Assembly: GCA_963920705.1 (NCBI GenBank)
Contig: OY987225.1
Span: 32,341,458-32,405,457 of the forward strand
From: Odiellus spinosus
Lineage: Eukaryota > Arthropoda > Arachnida > Opiliones > Phalangiidae
Length of the DNA stretch: 64,000 nucleotides
Direction of reading: 5' to 3'
Below the pieces are notes generated by a model that was not told the origin of the DNA, searched no databases, and saw only the letters and a program-made list of their open reading frames with translations. Of this stretch, positions 1 through 12,543 are shown one piece after another (within the stretch, counting starts at the first letter, position 1; each line of letters opens with the position of its first letter). A program made the translations under genes and the position numbers.

Positions 1-500
1 CCAAAACATATTGTATTTAACTATACGTCGTCGACATCGCGGGCGAGAGTAATTACTAGAAAACGTCTTTTACTTACAAAAGGGCTGACCCTCGCTAACA
101 CCCGGCTTTCTTCCCGCTTAAACCCTAACTATATATATCTCTCTGGGAGCGCGGGAAAACGTTTGTTTACCACCATCATTCTCTACGAAGATCCACCCTA
201 CCGGACGGGGGAAATAGAGATCCTTACGACCCGATCTAAAGAAACTACGGGATGGTCCAACAAAATTGCGCTACGACTATATATATATATATATATATAT
301 ATCCTTATGCAAACTTAATATTGGACCTGGGAGAATTTTCAAAAGGACATACGGACCGAGGCTTAGATTTATATCAAAAAGCTTTTTCCCCGGGCGAGCT
401 TTATATACTTAATTTTTTTTTTCTTATCTTCTAGAAACTCTAAGCACGCTACTTCTTCTTCAAGATCATAAAACACTTTTATAAAACCATTATATTTGAT
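1..500. other. No gene seen
   Basis: AT-rich unique-looking sequence with one (TA)n run. The short open frames show no recognisable protein. Confidence 0.6.
278..302. repeat. (TA)n microsatellite
   Basis: About 12 uninterrupted TA units. Confidence 0.95.
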
Positions 501-530
501 TTAACATTGAGTATTAATCCGCCTCTATTT
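501..530 (+). repeat. Dispersed repeat R1 (GTATTAATCCGCC), copy 1
   Basis: Carries TTGAGTATTAATCCGCC. The same core recurs at 2921-2955, 27500-27547, 28380-28418, 19884-19909, 44200-44228 and 59332-59357, and in reverse at 46525-46590. Better copies are preceded by CCTATGAGGTTTA, so this is a short interspersed family of unknown class. Confidence 0.6.
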
Positions 531-770
531 TCCCTTCATTGCAAACTACTCGCGAATTGAGCGATCTACTTCATATATTAATTTTCATGAGCAGTTGAAT
601 TTAATGTTTAATTGATGGATTTAATTTAAAATGGATTTTAAAATTTCGAGTTAATTAATAATAAATCCTGTTCTAATTAGTGTATTTATAAAAGAACTTA
701 TAAATACTTAATTCGTTAAAAACATTATGAAATTTCAAATGGAAATGAAGTAATATTTTCCGAAAGATCG

Positions 771-900
771 CTCTTTTACTTTCGCGCGGTGTTTTTCGTA
801 AAAGTACTTAATTCAGATCAAGTCAAATACCTTTTGTATGAAAATTAACGTTAATTACGTTCCAAAAATTAACTACGTCATATTTATGGGTAAAAAATGA
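771..900 (+). mobile_element. CGCG-rich MITE fragment (family C)
   Basis: Contains TTTTCGTAAAAGTACTTAAT beside a CGCGCGG block, then TTACGTTCC and ACTACGTCAT. The same module is at 1436-1515, and in reverse at 12700-12980, so this is a piece of a dispersed non-autonomous element. Confidence 0.5.
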
Positions 901-1435
901 CCTATATATCTTTGACATTTTTAAGAATTAATCAAGTTGGCAAACTTGTAAAGGTTTTAACCTTGGACGCGCTGAAATGGCGAAATAGGGCAGGTGTTTT
1001 AGATGGTTGAATGAAGTTATAGCTCGATATATAAGATATAGATCCTCGCGGACGATCGAGAGACAAAAGTAAAAAGAATTAACGATATTTTCGGAGAGAC
1101 TCTGTTAAGTACAAGATATATAGCCGAAATTGACGCGACTATGACAAAAAGTATGTGTCTAAGAAGAAAAATAAGATTACAAGCGGGGATACAAAAAAAA
1201 AAACGCTGATGTCTTTCAACCAAGATAGAATCAAAAAAACAAAACCCTTTATATAAAAAACACTAACAGACGATATTGTCGATAGTCTCGCGAAGCGAAG
1301 GATATTTAGGATAAAAGCTATATCGAACAAATATATCAACACAATTTGCCCCTTCAGTACATTTCGAATCTCTCCGAAAGTTAACCAATCACAGACTTAC
1401 AGAGAGTCACAAACAATAGAGAGTAATGATGATGA

Positions 1436-1515
1436 TGTCGCTTTCGCGCCGACGTTTTCGTAAAAGTACTTAATCTTAATTACGTTCCAGAAATTAACTA
1501 CGTCATATATCGGAA
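1436..1515 (+). mobile_element. CGCG-rich MITE fragment (family C)
   Basis: Direct-orientation partner of the 771-900 copy: CTTTCGCGCC, CGTAAAAGTACTTAAT, TTACGTTCC and ACTACGTCAT in the same order. Confidence 0.5.
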
Positions 1516-1554
1516 AAAAATACGTATTCGATTGAATTTATTCATAATTTTTAG

Positions 1555-1781
1555 ACGCGTTTTTGGTGTTTAGTTTCTAAACTTTGGTAAAATTGCTCTA
1601 AAAGTGAATATAAAATCGGACCAATCATATTGTTTCAACCTTCAACAGTGCTTGTAATGTTCTAACGTTAATAGAACAGGCCGGCTTTTGATGGGCAAGG
1701 TCTTAGACGCCAAACGCAGGCCTATATTCTTTTAATGTTAAGACATTACAAACTCTGTTGAAGGCTGAAGTTTCCCTTTAA
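1555..1781 (+). mobile_element. MITE family G (GGACCAATCATATT)
   Basis: Begins with the segment TTTTTGGTGTTTAG, also found at 13,880. Has ACCAATCATATT, then CCTTCAACAGTGCTTGTAA, and an inverted partner near 1747 (ACATTACAAACTCTGTTGAAGG), and ends TCCCTTTAA. Related copies are at 13877-14060, 26935-27172 and 41700-41895. There is no coding capacity. Confidence 0.6.
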
Positions 1782-2920
1782 GTTTTATTCGCATTACCAA
1801 TTCAATGTGATTCTGGGAAGCCTTTGAAATCCGAATCTTATTTAAATTTTTCTTAGTATTAACGCAGTTTTAGTTTTCAACACGTTAAATTAAAGCAATG
1901 TTAAAATTGTATTTGTAATGCTGCTTGTATGGTATTGTTTCTAAGACATAGAAGTTATAACTTCGTAAGCTATGCAATCTTAAAGTTATTTCTCGACTAC
2001 AATGTACCTTACGAAACAAAACTAATGGACGAAAGGAAAAGGTAAAAAGAAAAACGAAAAGGAAGAAAATTATCTTTACAATTGTCGCGACAAATAAAAA
2101 GCGAAATTAGTTTTCGTCGTAGAACGTATACAGGGATGGCCGTAATCTTTTTTTCAGGAAAAGGAGAGAGAAAAATTAATTTTTCTATGAACTGTTTTAG
2201 ACATCACTAGCTACACGCGATAAGAATCAATGTTTTAATTATTATTTGCAAATTACATTTCCCTAGTTGCTTTCGAAAACATACATCAAAAATGAAATTA
2301 GTTTCTATTGGAGCTTAATTTTTAATCTTAATGTGAGGCTGTTACGTAAATTGATTGAAAACTCGCTTTTTATTATCTCATTTTGATTCTGTGTATTACC
2401 AAAAGTCTATCACTTTATTCCATTAAAGTAAACATCGCCCCGTAGATTAATATTATCAGCAAAGGTCCGGGTAAATGACAGGTTCTGATTCGAGATACTC
2501 TAGCGGTGTAAATAGTGAAATCGGAAGACAGTATAGCCCAGCGCGGCCCGCCTAAATTCCGTCCCTCTCTCCCGACTCAAAATATCGAGGAAGAGTTCAA
2601 ATCACTCGAGACAGACAGGGGTGATGACTTTTTTGGCTATTTTTTAAGTGACGGGCTAGTACGTTTACCTGGTCATTGGCTGATAGTATAAAGCTACCTG
2701 GCGTTGTTTACTTTTAAGGAATAAATTGATAGACTTTTGCTAGTAAATATATATATATTTCACATTTTGAGCGAGGTTCACGTCGAGATCTCTTTTTATT
2801 TACTGAGCCTGCGATTTCGTTCCTTGTAGGAATGAAAAGAGATTCAACCTTTTCATATCTTCCTTCGGGCACTCTATGATACAACTCCTATTCGTCAGAT
2901 GTTCGAAAAAAATATTTTTA
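1782..2920. other. No gene seen
   Basis: AT-rich DNA without a recognisable ORF, repeat or RNA gene. Confidence 0.5.
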
Positions 2921-2960
2921 TTCCTATGAGGTTTAGTATTGTGTATTAATCCGCCCCAAT
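2921..2960 (+). repeat. Dispersed repeat R1, copy 2
   Basis: TTCCTATGAGGTTTAG followed by GTATTAATCCGCC; one of the most complete copies of the family first seen at 501. Confidence 0.6.
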
Positions 2961-3861
2961 TTTCTCTGTTTTGTGAACTGTTTGTGGAGAAAAATATAAC
3001 TTTACTTCATCCGCTCTAGACTTAAAAACAATCCGTTCGATTTTTATGATTCAATGCGTACAAAGCTGGCTAGACTGTTTTTTTTTTCCCGCCAGAATCT
3101 TTTTATACTCAAAGTGAGGATGTCATATATGGAGTTGATGAAAAATCTGTAACACCCTCACTTTAACTTACTCACAGTTCATTGACTCAAAAATGTCGAA
3201 CGAATCTAATTCGTTCTCTGGTTTTGATGTAATATAGTGAAAGTCAGGGAGAAATAGATTCTCGTTCGACTTTCTCGCTTCTAATTTAGTGAACAGTATG
3301 CTGTTTATATACGGCACCATTGAATTAATTGAAATAACGCGTACAAACCGGAAGTACCATCTTGTTTCTTTAGAACTCCATCCTAATTCGTTTTTCCTTT
3401 TCCCCTATCATCACTTCATTAATTCTAGAAAGACGAACGAATTGCTGCGGGATATCTTGTCCTCTTTCGAAGTTTTACTCTTCGCTCTTGCTTTCTCTCT
3501 CTCTCTCTTTACAAGTGGCCCGGGGATTAGTCTCGCCGTATTGATAGGGATTAAGTGGGATTGGATCGCGAAATGGGAAACCCCTCTTCCCAACCTTCTT
3601 TCTGAAATCCCGAGCTCTCCATCGCGTCGAAACGCTTCGAAACCCCAAAGAAATAAAAGTTGTAAAAATGTTCAAAGACTAATTTTTAGGGACCTAACCA
3701 AGGTTGCTCGATCCGGGGAAAGGTGTGGGAATGTTACCTTAGAACTTGAATAGATGATTTCACGATTGTAGTAACTCCTAGTTTAGGGGGATTTCGTATA
3801 TTCGAACTATCTATGAAGTTTAAAATTATTTATTCATCAGCCTGAGGTTACTTTAATTTAT
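2961..3861. other. No supported gene; longest open frame is unconvincing
   Basis: An open frame of 154 codons lies on the plus strand at 3289-3753, but its translation has no recognisable motif and antisense frames are also open. Treated as chance. Confidence 0.5.
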
Positions 3862-4178
3862 GAATTTTGCTCCACCATAAACAAATATTAAACTAGAAAT
3901 AAATTTAAAACTTACCCGGAAATTAGGCTTAGCTGGATTCATGGAGATCATCTGAACTCCCCATATAAGGAACCGCGACCAATGACATTGATTGATGGCT
4001 CTTATATGGGGAATGTGGGATCTCCATGAATCCAACTAAGCCTATGTTGATGGTAAGTTTTAAATTTTTTTCTAGTTTAATATTCGTTTGTAAAATATTT
4101 TACTGGTGGATTAGGCCTATTTAAACGATCAGAAATCGATCAAAAATCACTTGTTGTTAGGTTGCATTCTCCCTTTAA
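3862..4178. mobile_element. TTAA-type MITE family A, left end lost
   Basis: Large imperfect palindrome: TAGGCTTAGCTGGATTCATG on the left (from 3926) is mirrored by CATGAATCCAACTAAGCCTA near 4024-4044. The outer arms contain ATTAAACTAGAAATAAATTT and its reverse. The right end is GTTGCATTCTCCC followed by TTTAA. The left terminal AGGGAGAATG is missing. Closest copy: 23614-24030. Confidence 0.75.
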
Positions 4179-4754
4179 AGATGGCTTACCTTCTTTCCCG
4201 TTCATGAAATTCAGACTTAATTTGAATGAGAAAGCGGATAAATGGAGACACTTGGTTTTGCCTTTAACCCAACAATTTTCTCTCGCATATGCGTGGATTT
4301 TGGTCTAATTTTTAACGAAAAACGCGAAAAAGAGATTGGCATTTAAGCACCACGGTCGAGGAATTGAATTTCTAAAGGAGGGAGGGGGATTTTAATCGTA
4401 ACACGAGTGTTTAATCGAACATTTTTGTTTGACAAGCATTCTTTCAATTTCAACTCAAATATTATTCTTAATTCGTATTTAATCCGTCAGACTTTATTTT
4501 TAACGTAAGTTTATAGAGAAATACGCTTTTATACGTAGATATAGGTCAGTGTTGAGAATTTACGGGACACTGAGCGTGAAATATAATAAGATATCTGACC
4601 GTGTATAATCCAACAGCCCGGCTGTATAGCGACCCGTATATCCTTCGATTTTATGTCATAAACATATTTTTACCCGCTAGCAATCGAAAGATACAACAAA
4701 AATGAGAAATTGATTCTGCCCTTTAACTAAAAACAACCCCGTCTATCATACAGG
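4179..4754. other. No gene seen
   Basis: AT-rich DNA; one weak match to dispersed repeat R1 near 4474 (CGTATTTAATCCG). Confidence 0.45.
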
Positions 4755-5040
4755 TATACCTGTAAAATTAAAGTGACGCTGTAACTGTAATGTAATTTGA
4801 CTTGCATTTTCGGAAAGATCGTTAAAGTGAGGACATTACGAACTTTTCACGCACTACAAATGGAAATTGAATAGCATTTTCGGAAATATCGTTAAAAAAC
4901 GATTTAAAATATATATACATATGTCATAGAACAAAATTACAGTAACAGTAAAAATACATATTTTTTAATCCCCATTTTCGAAATTTTTAAAATTAAAATT
5001 CCCCCGTGATACTACGTCATCGCTATAGTCACGTGATTAT
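4755..5040 (-). mobile_element. CGCG-rich MITE family C, reverse copy
   Basis: Reads, in reverse relative to 29385-29786, GCATTTTCGGAAAGATCG, AACGATTTAAAATATATA, CATATGTCATAGAACA, ATTTTCGAAATTT and TACTACGTCATCGC. The terminal GCATTTTCGGAAA motif occurs twice (4806 and 4870), which suggests an internal duplication or nested insertion. Confidence 0.6.
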
Positions 5041-6129
5041 CGTTGATTGTCGTTCTGATAAGTTGCTATGAACATTATTTGATCACCACGACCAACTAAT
5101 AATTAACTTTAAAATCGATTAGGATTAAATTTTGTATGTTATAACTTTTTAAACAAAGGCTTAAAGAAGCCTCCATTGTTATTCAAATATTTGATTAATT
5201 GGTTTTCTAATAATTCCCGACGGAATTCTCGATGCTTATATGTTTATAACTTATATAGACTACGTTGTTTTAACAAATAGGATTTCAATGAGTTCCTACA
5301 TCGTTTACCCGGATGGATCTCTATCCTCTCCTCGCTTCTAAACAAGCGAATTAAATTGGGAAGTTGTTAAGCCTCGGCCTCATCGGAGTAATAGGGATTC
5401 CCTTATTCTCTCTCTATAGCTTCTATAGTTCTCTCTTTGGGAAAACGAGTGGAATCTCTTTTATAGCCGGCAACCGGAAATTAGGGTCTAGTTCAAAGGC
5501 GGCTACCGGAAGTCGAGCTAACACAATGGTCTTGGAAACACACTCAATTCCCTCCTTCCTTTTATTCTGTTTTCTCTCTCGTTTTTGGCGCCAAATCTCT
5601 ATATCGTATAATTGTCGTACTCTTAGTAGACGGTTAATCGTCTGGCAAATATTTGGCGTTTTCTATTAGTATTTTATGTTTTTCTAAGAATGGTAATTTA
5701 ATGATTTTCATAAGCCGAGAACTCTGGGAGTATAGGGAACCTTTCTAGGTATGTTTTTTAGCCACACTACCCTCCTTAGTGGGTGTAGGAGCTTATATTT
5801 ATCGGTGATGTAGTATGTATGCGGTGGAAAAGGGTGCGGCATTCAACCAACCACCGTTTAGTTCATCCCTTACGAAGATCTGGGATTAGGCTTAGCGCGC
5901 TAAAAGAAGAATACAGCCCGAGAAAATCTTTTCTATATTTTAGCAGACGACTTTAACCCTAACAACTTGTACAGTCAAAGTTAAGCTGTGTGCATAAGGG
6001 AACATCATTTTAAATGGGCAAGTTTCTGATCAGATAGGGCCATTACTAAACTTAGAATGCGTTAATTTTTGGGGAGTATTGTTAAAAATACAATGCAACC
6101 CGACGGTATTTGTCAATTTAATTAAATGT
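5041..6129. other. No gene seen
   Basis: Includes a 101-codon open frame at 5364-5669 (+) without recognisable motifs. Nothing else identified. Confidence 0.45.
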
Positions 6130-6245
6130 AGAATGAAATACATCATGCAGTTGGTATAAAGGGAGAGCGCAGACGTGAGAAAAGTTAACCTTCAGTCGTG
6201 AACTTTAGTTAAAGGGAGAATGAAATACATCATGGAGTTGGGAAG
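6130..6245 (+). repeat. Short direct duplication with a TTAA-MITE end
   Basis: GAATGAAATACATCATG occurs at about 6131 and again at about 6219. The second copy directly follows TTAAAGGGA, the end motif of the TTAA-type MITEs. Confidence 0.5.
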
Positions 6246-8100
6246 CCAAACTTGACGTAATAAAACTTGACGTAATGAGTATGAAATGGGGTGTGGCTTC
6301 TTATGGACTTGCCCATCTTGTTGTACATTATAATTGACGTATTTTACGAGTGTGGTAAAGCGTTTTTGGTCGCGAATCACGCGAAATTCTTATTAAAAAA
6401 AAAGGCTAATTTCCGAATTATGTTTATTCAGTTTCCCCTCCAGATTCATATACTCCATACTCTTTTAAATCGACACGTAATTCATCACGTGTCGGTGTAT
6501 TTAACATATAATTTCCAACCTTAACATTTATATTAAATTATATATGATTTAATTTTGAAGTTAATTCGATTGTTTTGGATTTTTATTACGAATTTATATT
6601 ACATTTATTTTTCGGAAATGAGGGTGTAACTTTTCAACAACCTATAATTGAGAAATTGAGTTTTAGTTTGAATAATTTATCATAAATATTTCACGGTGTA
6701 GATCTATTTATTCATTTCCAAGTTACATTAGCTGCCGCCATAATTTATATTTAATTTTTAACTTAAATTATAAAGATTCTTGTTTAAAAGTTTGACATAA
6801 TCTTTCCTTTAAAACTAAATTATTTTTATCGCGCAATGGATCTTTAACCAGAGCCCCAAAACTCGTTAATTTGAAACAATATTTTCCCGCCAAAAGCTAT
6901 ATATATCCACTTCAAAACACTTATTAAAAGTGTCTTTACGCGTGACGTACTTAGGAAGCCGTCAAATTTAATCACTACAGCGTTGTATGGTTAGTATCTC
7001 GTGGTTTTGTATATAGCTCGAAGGGGTGTTAATGTCAAAAGATGATTATTTTTGTCAACAAGAAATTTTCCAGCTTACGATGTTATACCTCATCGTCTTT
7101 CTCCCCAAGTTTATAGTTCGGTTTTTGGAAAAGAGCCAAATTTTTTTCTCTTATATCCAGCCTCGATCCATCTATCGGCCCGTGATTTAATATTGAGGCG
7201 AATTTTAAGGATTTTCAGAGGCTTCCTAAATACGCGAGTTATTGTTGACTCGAATCGTTTTGAGTTTTCAATGGTGTCTTGAATCTCAATAACGCGTGTT
7301 ATCTGTAAGACTAATAGAAACCCCCCCAAGTATGTACCCATCATAAGAAGTTCAAGGTTTACGTTTAAATTTAAAGTAATATCAAATCTTAATATATATT
7401 TTTCAATGAGAAACCCCCGTAAAATTTCAATGAGAATCGTAGATATTAAATTTAAGCGTAGTATTAAAAATTCCATAATAATTTTGCGCAAAATCCTGTA
7501 CCATAGCCTCAAGGTTAGTAAAAAAAATCCGCTGCCCCAGCCTAACGAATAACGAGTTCCGGTTTAGTAGGAATAGCACTGTCTTCCCCCCCACTATCCC
7601 CTTCTTCACTTCCCCTGTCTCTGTCTGATTGACGAGAGTCGCGTTGACAGTCATTGTCTAGTCTTCCCGTTAACCCTGAAATTAAATCTGAAATAAATCG
7701 CATTAAAATATCGGTTATGCCCGGATTTTGCAACAAAAAGAAGCCTCATATATCGCAGATTAATGATACGACGAAATTAGTGCCTCGCAATTCCGAAAAT
7801 TACGTTAAGGTGAGAATTTTCACTGTCGCGTTGCCGTATTAGGCCTAGCTATTGAACTCTTATAATTTCACCGCCGCCGCTCCGCCCTCTCGCTCGTGTA
7901 TCGTTACTCAAATAGACTATTTTTATTGCCTGAAATTGGACTTTAATCTTATTGTCAAAATATTCCTCAACTATCCAGCTAAAAGATACCAAACCATGGG
8001 TTATAATTCTGGGTGAGTTTTAAATTAATTGAATAATTTTAATTTCTTCTCGGTCGCTGTTAGGCTTAGCGCCATTCGGTTACGCTGTTTGCTTTAGCAG
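6246..8100. other. No gene seen
   Basis: AT-rich DNA with overlapping short open frames on both strands (for example 7111-7512, -, 133 codons) that show no domain or codon signal I recognise. Confidence 0.45.
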
Positions 8101-8135
8101 GTATTTTTTAGGGCGGCCAACGAAAGAGGGATGGC

Positions 8136-8172
8136 GAGGGGGGATTGCGGGCCAGGGGGGAGAGAGGAGGGG
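8136..8172 (+). other. G-rich tract with quadruplex potential
   Basis: Guanine runs at 8138-8143 (6), 8149-8151 (3), 8155-8160 (6) and 8169-8172 (4) with loops of 3 to 8 bases, meeting the usual four-run pattern for a G-quadruplex. Confidence 0.5.
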
Positions 8173-8569
8173 AGGTTTAAAACCGTTGGGAGAGTTCATT
8201 TTTGCCCGCCACGAAGGGTTGTAGGGTAAGAGGGGCTGAATTTTTTTATCTTTAAACCAAATTTTACGTCGCTAAATAATGAAGTATTTTTTATTTATAA
8301 TTTGTTCCTTCACCATAAAAAAACCCAATGCCGTAAATTGGTAAGAGATGGTCATAAAAAAGTCCGGCATTATCAGATGAAAAGTTTTGTAAGAAGCGTG
8401 TGAGGTACGTAGCTTTGTGCTTACTGTAATCTCGGTCTGAGAAAGGAATTTTACGTATTATTAGTCTAATGTCAATCATATTTATACCCCGCTGGTTAAG
8501 GCGAGCTATAAGAGCCGGGAGCTCCTTATAAGATGGTTACGTATACAACGCAGCGAGCGATATTGAGCC

Positions 8570-8603
8570 TATAAAAGTGAGGAGAGCTTAGCGTTTCAGT
8601 CAA
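8570..8603 (+). promoter_or_regulatory. Candidate arthropod core promoter (TATA plus TCAGT initiator)
   Basis: TATAAAAG at 8570-8577 is followed by TTCAGTCA with its A at 8598, 28 bases downstream of the first T. That is the spacing expected for a TATA box and the arthropod TCAGTY initiator. An ATG follows at 8612 but its frame closes after 14 codons, so no gene can be attached. Confidence 0.3.
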
Positions 8604-9194
8604 GCCGCTTAATGGCCAGTTTTGTAACATTATACTCGTACATACCTATTATATAAACCCTTATTTAAGTTACTCCGAATCCATAAAGGCTTTAAAATAT
8701 CTAGTGCAGGAGTGCGCTTGTTATTTAGGATTGTTCGCATTGCCAAATATTTTAAGTAGATTTTATGTTGAATCGGGAATTTATAGATAAATATATAAAT
8801 CTGAATATTTGTCTGGATTTATTCCACGACCCCCTTCTATGTGAGAGGGGAGGGGCTTAGGAAAGTGAAGGATATGATAAGATTGAGATATGTTGATATT
8901 TGTTTATTCCATTTTGATTTGTCAGCCAGTAAAATGCTATAGGTTACCAATTAATTACAGCTATATTGTAGAGACAAAGGTAACCAGATAGCCAGTAGCA
9001 TGGCACCATTGGATTCGCTGACTACTCTAGGTGGAATAGATATATTATCACAGTGTTTCTCGTATTATTCACACTTCTTCGTAAAGGGTAACACGCTACG
9101 CAGTTAAATCCAAAAAACTATGCTGAAAAGATTGAGTAGATTTAAATTTAAAACACGTATCTACCATTAAAATGCCAAAAACAGTGGCGCCGCG
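8604..9194. other. No gene seen
   Basis: No ORF or repeat recognised downstream of the candidate promoter. Confidence 0.45.
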
Positions 9195-9350
9195 GTGTGG
9201 AAAAAATTGGAACTATTACGAGATTTCGCGCGATTTCGTAAAAATTTACGTAATAAAGATTGGCGCGCGCCAAATTTCGCGCGCTTTCGTGAAAATTTAT
9301 GTAATCGAGATTGGGCGCGCGGAATTTCGCGCGCTTTTCTTGAAAGATAG
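9195..9350 (+). repeat. 50-bp tandem repeat built on ATTTCGCGCG
   Basis: ATTTCGCGCG starts at 9223, 9274 and 9324, giving periods of 51 and 50 bp; between them AAAATTTA(C/T)GTAAT and GCGCGC blocks repeat. TTTCGCGC matches the E2F-site consensus. The open frame across this region (9172-9414) is a by-product of the repeat. Confidence 0.65.
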
Positions 9351-10240
9351 AACTATAATTATGGCGCGAGATACAAATGGCGGGAAAATTCCCCCCTTTT
9401 TTATATCAGGGTAAAATCGCGAATTTTAAATCGTCTTTCCGAGAAAATGGTTGAATATTTTTGCGTGAAATTTCGTATAGTCGCATTCTAGTCCATACTA
9501 CACCCATTTCAATATATGAATGTATTTATTTTGCTTCGTGTCACCCTTTAAAGTGTAAAATCCAATTTGGGGAAGGGAAATTTCGAGCTCTTGACGCCCG
9601 GACAGAAATAAAAAATAGAAAGGTTGTTAGGCCTATAGCTAGATCACGAGTTCATCGCGCAAATTGGATAAGAAATGAAACTACTCGGCGAATTTTTTGG
9701 TAGGTGGGTGATTCTTCTTTTTCCTTTGTACAATTAAGTAAAGCTGGCGCTCGAAAAATACTCTGCTCGTAAAAAGGGATTTTTTTTTCTAGGCGACAAA
9801 ATCTTAACGGTTCCTTATTTCTTACTTTTATCCAATTTACAGCGACTGAAAAATCTTGAAAAATCAAGAATGCACTAAGCCTATTTCTTATATAGCCTTC
9901 TTATATAGCCTATTTCCACATTTTAAGCCGACTTATTTCGCATTTCGGCTTTAATTTACGATCTTATAGATCCGTCCCTCGCCTATTCTTTGAATTAACG
10001 GTTTATTTTTTAATTTTAATGCGCTTTAAAATGTTAATTATATCCTGTGAAGTTCAGATATGACTTTTTTTCAAGTGACCCTGTCACAATTTTTCACCCG
10101 ATTACTAATTAACTCTAAATATATCGTAGAAAAATCAACTTACTAGTAAACGTAAATGTTTAATGGGCTGTTCTATAAATCTCGAAAGGGATTTTAAATA
10201 AATTAAACTAGCGAGCTTTGAGTTCAACTTAAATCCGCAT
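9351..10240. other. No gene seen
   Basis: AT-rich; a small direct duplication TTCTTATATAGCC occurs near 9886-9912. Confidence 0.45.
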
Positions 10241-10745
10241 ATCTAATTTTATTTATTTTTCAAAATTCTCGCGCTCGAGTTTGAAGAAAATAAATTGGAT
10301 TAACACGTAGCAGACGCACGTGCTAAATGGCAATTTTATCGCTAGAAATAAGAGATTAACTTTAAGCGCGTGCTAATCTAATTTTATTTTTTCAAAATTC
10401 TCGCGCTCGAGTTTGAAGAAAATAAATTGGATTAATACGTGGCAGACGCACGTGCTTAATGGCAATTTTATCGCTCGATATTAAGCGCGTGCTAATCTAA
10501 TTGTATTTATTTTTTCAAAATTCTCGCGCTCGAGTTTGAAAAAATAAATTATATTAATACGCGCAGACGCACGTGCTCAATGGCAGTTTTATCTCTCCTT
10601 AGAAGCTATTAACATATAGAGCGCGTGCTAATCTAATTTTATTTATTTTTTTCAAAATTCTCGCGCTCGAGTTTGAAGAAAATTAATTAGATTAGCACAT
10701 GACAGACGCACGTGCTCAATTGCAAAATTATCTCTATAGAAGCTA
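10241..10745 (+). repeat. Tandem repeat of about 120-135 bp, four copies
   Basis: ATCTAATT(T/G)TATTTATTT begins copies at about 10241, 10376, 10495 and 10631. Each copy carries TTCTCGCGCTCGAGTTTGAA and GCAGACGCACGTGCT. The start and end of each copy are partly complementary (GCGCGTGCTAATCTAATT against AATT.GATTA..ACGTG), so single units can fold back. Confidence 0.85.
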
Positions 10746-12543
10746 TTGAGATTTTGATCTGAACCACCCTGTATAGTGACTCTATACACTATTTAGATTA
10801 TTGGTTCGAAAAAATAAATACACAAGATATATATAGCACGCGATAGGTATAAATCAAAGAATGAATATCTTCCACTTAATATTTGGTAGCCTTCTTTTTT
10901 TCTTATAATAACTGTACCGTGCCGGGAATCAATAATTCAGTTAGAGTATAATATATAATAGCCAGCTGTTAATCCTCCATCATTATAGAAATGAGTACCG
11001 AATAAAATCAAATATAAATAAAGGGAAAATGAATAGTATACTAAACAGGGAATACAAATTTAAAATTTTCCCTATAAAATCCTTAAAGAGCTTATTTTAG
11101 TCCTATATTATCCTATAAAACCTATCTTTGTGTCCTGTATAATCCTATATTTTGCAAAAAATAAGCGTATAATTAATATTTATGACTGGGCCCCTCCGCC
11201 ATAACTTCCCGCCAAAACTATTTATTTTGACTTCATCTTATACACACTAATAAATCGTTTAGAAAATATAACTTTTGGGGTTCTTTTTGTCGATAACTCG
11301 AAATGGACATGCCCCGCGGGCGAAATAGTTCTATACGGGTCCTGAAATTTTTGAGTGACATGTCTAGAGCCTTTTTTAGAGTCCAGTATACTCGTCACGT
11401 CGCGAGTCCAAAGGCTTTATTCGATTTTAAAGGAGAAATGAAAACTTAAAAAAACATATCCTTGATTTTGCTTTTTTCTAAACCTAAAAAAACCTTTGTT
11501 TAAAAGACTTCCCAAGACCCAAATTATGATCAAAATGGTCTTAAAAGGTCGTACTTTGGACGCCCTTGACCAGGGGCAGACTGTCCAATTGTTAGTTGGA
11601 CTGTTACTGTAATGAAAGGCCCCAAATATGAACGGTATCAACTTTGATAAACAAAGATAAGATTACAAAACCACATAAATTCAGCTTTAGCTCCTTAATA
11701 ATTGAATAATTTATATTATTTCGGCTGTTTTTAATTAATTATAAAGAGTGGGATTTGGTTCTTAGGAACAGTAATGAACATGCAAACAAATCCTGGTAAA
11801 AAAATTAAAATTATCTGACGTGTTTCATAATGTTCCAATTATTGAAATCTATAGCTTTTCCATTCATATTTAGGAGATGCGTGATATTCTTAATTTTTTC
11901 GAAAAACGTAATATCAAAGAAACTTGATTCGTTAGTTTTCATTTATCCTTTAGAGTTTAACAAAGGGGCTGAACTTTACACTGTCTCTTTAAATGACAGG
12001 GTTAAGGGCCCCACGGGATTGAGTAAGCCCTCGGCCCCCTTCACTATAAGGCTATGAATTGAAAAATTGGTGGACGTTTGATTAAATTTGGTCATATAAA
12101 AGGTACGCTGAGGATCAAAAAGACAGGGACTTTCCTAGAGACATATTTTGTACGCGTGGAAGGGAAAAACGTGGTAACTTTAATATTGATTTAAGGTACG
12201 ACTTACGTACTTTTGGTACAAATATCTTCGACTAGGAACTAGTACTTTCATCAGTAAGGTATAATTACCATAGCTTGGTCTGATGATTTTTTTTCATTAC
12301 TTTTTTGATGAGTACCTATAGGCGAATTTAATATTATGCCAGTCTTGGCAACCAATGGGTTTTATTTTTAGACCTTTTTATTTTGAGAAAGTTTTTGTCC
12401 AAAGGGTTTCATTTTTCTTTTAATTCTAAATTTGAAAGGACTGGGATTTTCTTGAATTAATTTTAGATGAGTAATCGTACTCTCTTGTTAATTCTTTGAA
12501 TTATTTTTAATTTATATCCTTTAAAATTCGCCGCTCTGATCGC
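10746..12543. other. No gene; CCTATA-rich relic
   Basis: Positions 11040-11160 repeat TCCTATA(A/T) motifs like the minisatellite at 36530-36905 and may be a degraded relative. Otherwise no ORF or RNA gene recognised. Confidence 0.45.

Noticed and set aside
3289-3753. Longest open frame in the window (154 codons, plus strand)
   Set aside because: The translation has no domain, signal or composition typical of a protein, frames on the opposite strand are open too, and no splice or promoter context supports it.
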